A stretch of DNA of 51,414 nucleotides, from assembly GCA_025360005.1 (NCBI GenBank), contig JANYDA010000028.1, positions 1 to 51,414 on the forward strand, written 5' to 3'. Below the pieces are notes generated by a model, which searched no databases, was not told the origin of the DNA, and worked only from the letters and a program-made list of their open reading frames with translations. Below, piece by piece: positions 49,542-51,414 of this stretch. This stretch comes from Fibrobacteria bacterium (lineage in GTDB: Bacteria > Fibrobacterota > Fibrobacteria > UBA11236). Within the stretch, counting starts at the first letter, position 1, and the number at the start of each line of letters is the position of its first letter. The translations under genes were made by a program, and so were the position numbers.

Positions 49542-50970
49542 CCCGGCCGCCAATCTCCAGTCACAGGACATCCTCTTCTTCTCCACCCACAAAAATCCCA
49601 CCCAGATAGTGGGGGATTCCAAGAACGCTTTTATCCTGACCGAGGGCGGCGTGCTTATGTACGATTACCGCCGGTCCGCGTGGGTGGACAACCTGGTTGC
49701 CGGCAACGAGATAAAATCGATACGCTACTCACAAATGCGCTCCAAGCTATACGTGCTGCTGACCGGGGGGCGCACCCTGGAGTACAACCCCGTGTTCCGG
49801 CGCTTCACGGACGCATCCCTGGAGGATTACCAGGCCGCCAACGACGTGGGTTCCACCGCGGACGTGAACGGCCTGACCCTGGACGGAGACAATTTCTTCC
49901 TGGGGGACGCAGTCCGCGATAAATACATGCGCAGGGCGCCCATCGCGCTGTCGAAGGTTTTCGACTACGACAACCTCTGGGTGCTGACCGCGGGGCTGGG
50001 GCAATTCTACGGGTCCCTGCGCCGGAAATCCGCCTCCGCATTCTGGTTCGGCCTGGATTATCCCGCCACTTCCGTCATCTACCCGGAGGGCGCCAATATC
50101 TGGTTCGGTTCCTGCCGCAGCGATTATCCGGCCACCGAGGTTTCCCTGGGCGTGGCGTCGCAAAGCAACGGGGCCCTGGTCAAGGCCAAGTCGGACCTGA
50201 ACGGCTGGAAGGTGTATCCCGCCCAGTTGGAATACGGCTTCGGGGACGGTTGTGTGAGGGATGTAGCGGTTTGGCGCGATTATGTCTGGCTGGCCACCAA
50301 CAAGGGCCTGGTACGGCATGATCCCCGCTCGGGCCAGTTCCGCAATTACAATCACCTGATGGGGAGCACGGATGTCCGCGTCACCTCCCTGCACGTGCAC
50401 GAGAATGAGCTTTTCGTGGGTACGGAACGGGGCGTGGGCTACCTGGAGGATCCGGACAAGGAAGACATCAAGACCGTGGGGGGCGAGTTGCCGGTGCAAG
50501 GCGGCGTGCAGGTGAATGAGCTCACCTCCAAGGATCATGACCTCTGGGCCGCCACGCGGCTGGGCCTATGGGTGTTCCAGAAGGGCGCATGGAAGACGTT
50601 GAACAGCGTCTCCGGCAAGGACGTTCCGGAAGCCACTTTGGTCAACGTTTCTTCGATGGCTTACCACGATACCTCCATGTATTGGGTCTACGAGAACCGC
50701 GTAATGGTGAAGCCGCGCAAGCAATCGCAAAGGGTTTTGCTGGAACGCGATCATCCTTTCCGGCTGCGCTTCGACGGGGATATGCTCTACATCGCCTTCA
50801 CGACCGGGATCACCGCCTACGATACCCGCAAGGGGCTCTGGTCGGATTTCCGTTTGGAAGACGGGATTCCGGGCACGCGCGTGCTGAGCATGGCCCTCTC
50901 GGGCGGCAAGCTCTGGATGGGTACGGACGCGGGAGTGGAGCGCATCACGGTACGGCCCTACCTCCCCTAG
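49492..50970 (+). CDS. Exported beta-propeller protein
   Basis: 492 residues. The signal peptide MSIRKICATVVLAWGISPAA is followed by repeated blades of the two-component-regulator (Reg_prop) or ligand-sensor propeller type: VWLATNKGLVRHDPRSGQF, ELFVGTERGVGYL, DLWAATRLGLWVFQKGAW, LYIAFTTGITAYDTRKGLW and KLWMGTDAGVERI. Each has the pattern of W/L-x-G/A-T-x-x-G-hydrophobic. It ends at the propeller, with no kinase or sensor helix, so it probably binds a ligand or protein at the cell surface. The ATG at 49492 lies within the previous gene; an upstream in-frame start at 49420 adds sequence that does not look like a signal peptide and is rejected. Co-transcription with the Mla block is likely; a role in it is unproven. 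Confidence 0.85.
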   Translation: MSIRKICATVVLAWGISPAANLQSQDILFFSTHKNPTQIVGDSKNAFILTEGGVLMYDYRRSAWVDNLVAGNEIKSIRYSQMRSKLYVLLTGGRTLEYNPVFRRFTDASLEDYQAANDVGSTADVNGLTLDGDNFFLGDAVRDKYMRRAPIALSKVFDYDNLWVLTAGLGQFYGSLRRKSASAFWFGLDYPATSVIYPEGANIWFGSCRSDYPATEVSLGVASQSNGALVKAKSDLNGWKVYPAQLEYGFGDGCVRDVAVWRDYVWLATNKGLVRHDPRSGQFRNYNHLMGSTDVRVTSLHVHENELFVGTERGVGYLEDPDKEDIKTVGGELPVQGGVQVNELTSKDHDLWAATRLGLWVFQKGAWKTLNSVSGKDVPEATLVNVSSMAYHDTSMYWVYENRVMVKPRKQSQRVLLERDHPFRLRFDGDMLYIAFTTGITAYDTRKGLWSDFRLEDGIPGTRVLSMALSGGKLWMGTDAGVERITVRPYLP

Positions 50971-50984
50971 GGGTCGGCGGCCCA

Positions 50985-51112
50985 AAAAGTCAAAAGGAAA
51001 AAGGTAATACCCTAAACCCGCTTTAATGGCGGATTTGCCCGATGCATCCGGGTCCAGAGCCCTCTCCCTCTTCAATTTTGCACTTTGCATTTCGCCTTTT
51101 TCATTTTCTTAC
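50985..51112. repeat. Heptamer inverted-array element, copy F (degenerate)
   Basis: A left array starting at 50985 (AAAAGTC, AAAAGGA, AAAAGGT), a spacer of about 60 bases with a CCCG/CGGG stem at 51038-51052, and a right array at 51071-51112 with TTGCACT, TTGCATT, TCGCCTT and TTTCATT in 7-bp register. The units resemble those of copy E (TTTGCAC, TTTGCAT, and TTTTGAC on the complement). It follows the propeller stop by 14 bases. The arms are poorer complements than in B and C. Confidence 0.6.
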
Positions 51113-51207
51113 CCCTCCTCTCTTTACCGCTTTTGCGCCCACCCTGTACCCTCTTAGCACACCCGCCGCCGCGCCCAATCGGCCCGGCCGGGAAGAGGAT
51201 CCGCCCC

Positions 51208-51414
51208 GTGAAGCGCAAGTACAAATTTCCGGTTTCCCAACAAGCCAACCTATTGGGTCTGGAGTGGCAGAAGCTCTGCACCTACGGCCTTTCCCAGCCC
51301 GAACGTTTCGAGGAGAAGAAGCATCGCGCCGCTTTCCTGGGTCCGCTGGAAAGCCGCGGCTACCATTGGTCCTATCCCGCCAACGACTATCCCTCCACCT
51401 TCGGCCGCTTCATG
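51208..51414 (+). CDS. Partial gene of unknown function, runs off the right edge
   Basis: An open frame from GTG at 51208 to the edge, 69 residues seen. AAGAGGAT lies seven to eight bases ahead, a good ribosome-binding site, and codon use resembles the neighbouring genes. The visible part begins VKRKYKFPVSQQANLLGLEW, with no signal peptide, and later YHWSYPANDYPSTFGRFM. I do not recognise the family. Confidence 0.6.
   Translation, partial: MKRKYKFPVSQQANLLGLEWQKLCTYGLSQPERFEEKKHRAAFLGPLESRGYHWSYPANDYPSTFGRFM

Overview
The window is 51.4 kb of GC-rich DNA from a Gram-negative (diderm) bacterium. I see 43 complete protein genes and one cut by the right edge, and no rRNA, tRNA, CRISPR array, transposase or prophage. 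The Bat stress operon, the Mla/MCE lipid-transport genes, paired M16 proteases, a large von Willebrand factor A (VWA) surface protein with a FlgD-like C-terminus, and upstream elements of the form TAnnTTTG suggest the Fibrobacterota/Bacteroidota/Gemmatimonadota side of the tree. That placement is an inference; no taxonomic marker was searched.

Layout. (1) 0.2-2.4 kb, +: a GT4 glycosyltransferase and an orphan oligopeptide-type ABC ATPase. (2) 2.5-9.7 kb, +: an XPB-type helicase, a catalytic and a non-catalytic M16 zinc-protease subunit, FabF, and an unknown exported protein, mostly joined by ATGA stop/start overlaps. (3) 9.9-15 kb: a TrmH/SpoU methyltransferase (+), an aldo/keto reductase (-), leuS and rdgB (+). 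(4) 15-21.2 kb, -: one 2063-residue modular VWA surface protein. (5) 21.9-32.4 kb, +: an uninterrupted complex I operon, nuoA-(nuoB-nuoC fusion)-nuoD-H-I-J-K-L-M-N, without nuoE, F or G. (6) 32.4-44.2 kb, -: an enlarged MoxR/DUF58/Bat operon of eleven genes. (7) 44.3-45.6 kb, +: recR and engB. (8) 46-51 kb, +: mlaE-mlaF-mlaD, a TPR-like exported protein and a beta-propeller protein, then the start of another gene.

Most striking observation. Six copies of one element architecture occur at 9786-9880, 34965-35086, 40914-41055, 41971-42107, 48537-48666 and 50985-51112. Each has an array of 7-bp units, a spacer of about 45-75 bp that contains a short hairpin, and a second 7-bp array that is the inverted complement of the first. 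Five copies are AT-rich islands built on TTTGCAA/TTTTCAA-like units, although the flanking genes are GC-rich. One copy is GC-rich (GTCGGGC units). Every junction of the bat operon where neighbouring genes do not overlap holds one copy. In three copies the downstream array is in frame with the next gene and encodes the hydrophobic core of its predicted signal peptide. These elements look mobile or self-propagating and appear to have been used as secretion-signal donors. I find no feature in the window that explains how they are made.

How the genes fit together. The nuo operon supplies the membrane and Q module of complex I. The bat operon is an envelope-stress assembly of a MoxR AAA+ ATPase, DUF58, two membrane VWA proteins, TPR proteins and BatD-like membrane proteins. 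The Mla genes move lipids across the envelope. FabF, the glycosyltransferase and the M16 pair also concern envelope building or quality control. Tight overlaps within each block suggest co-transcription and translational coupling.
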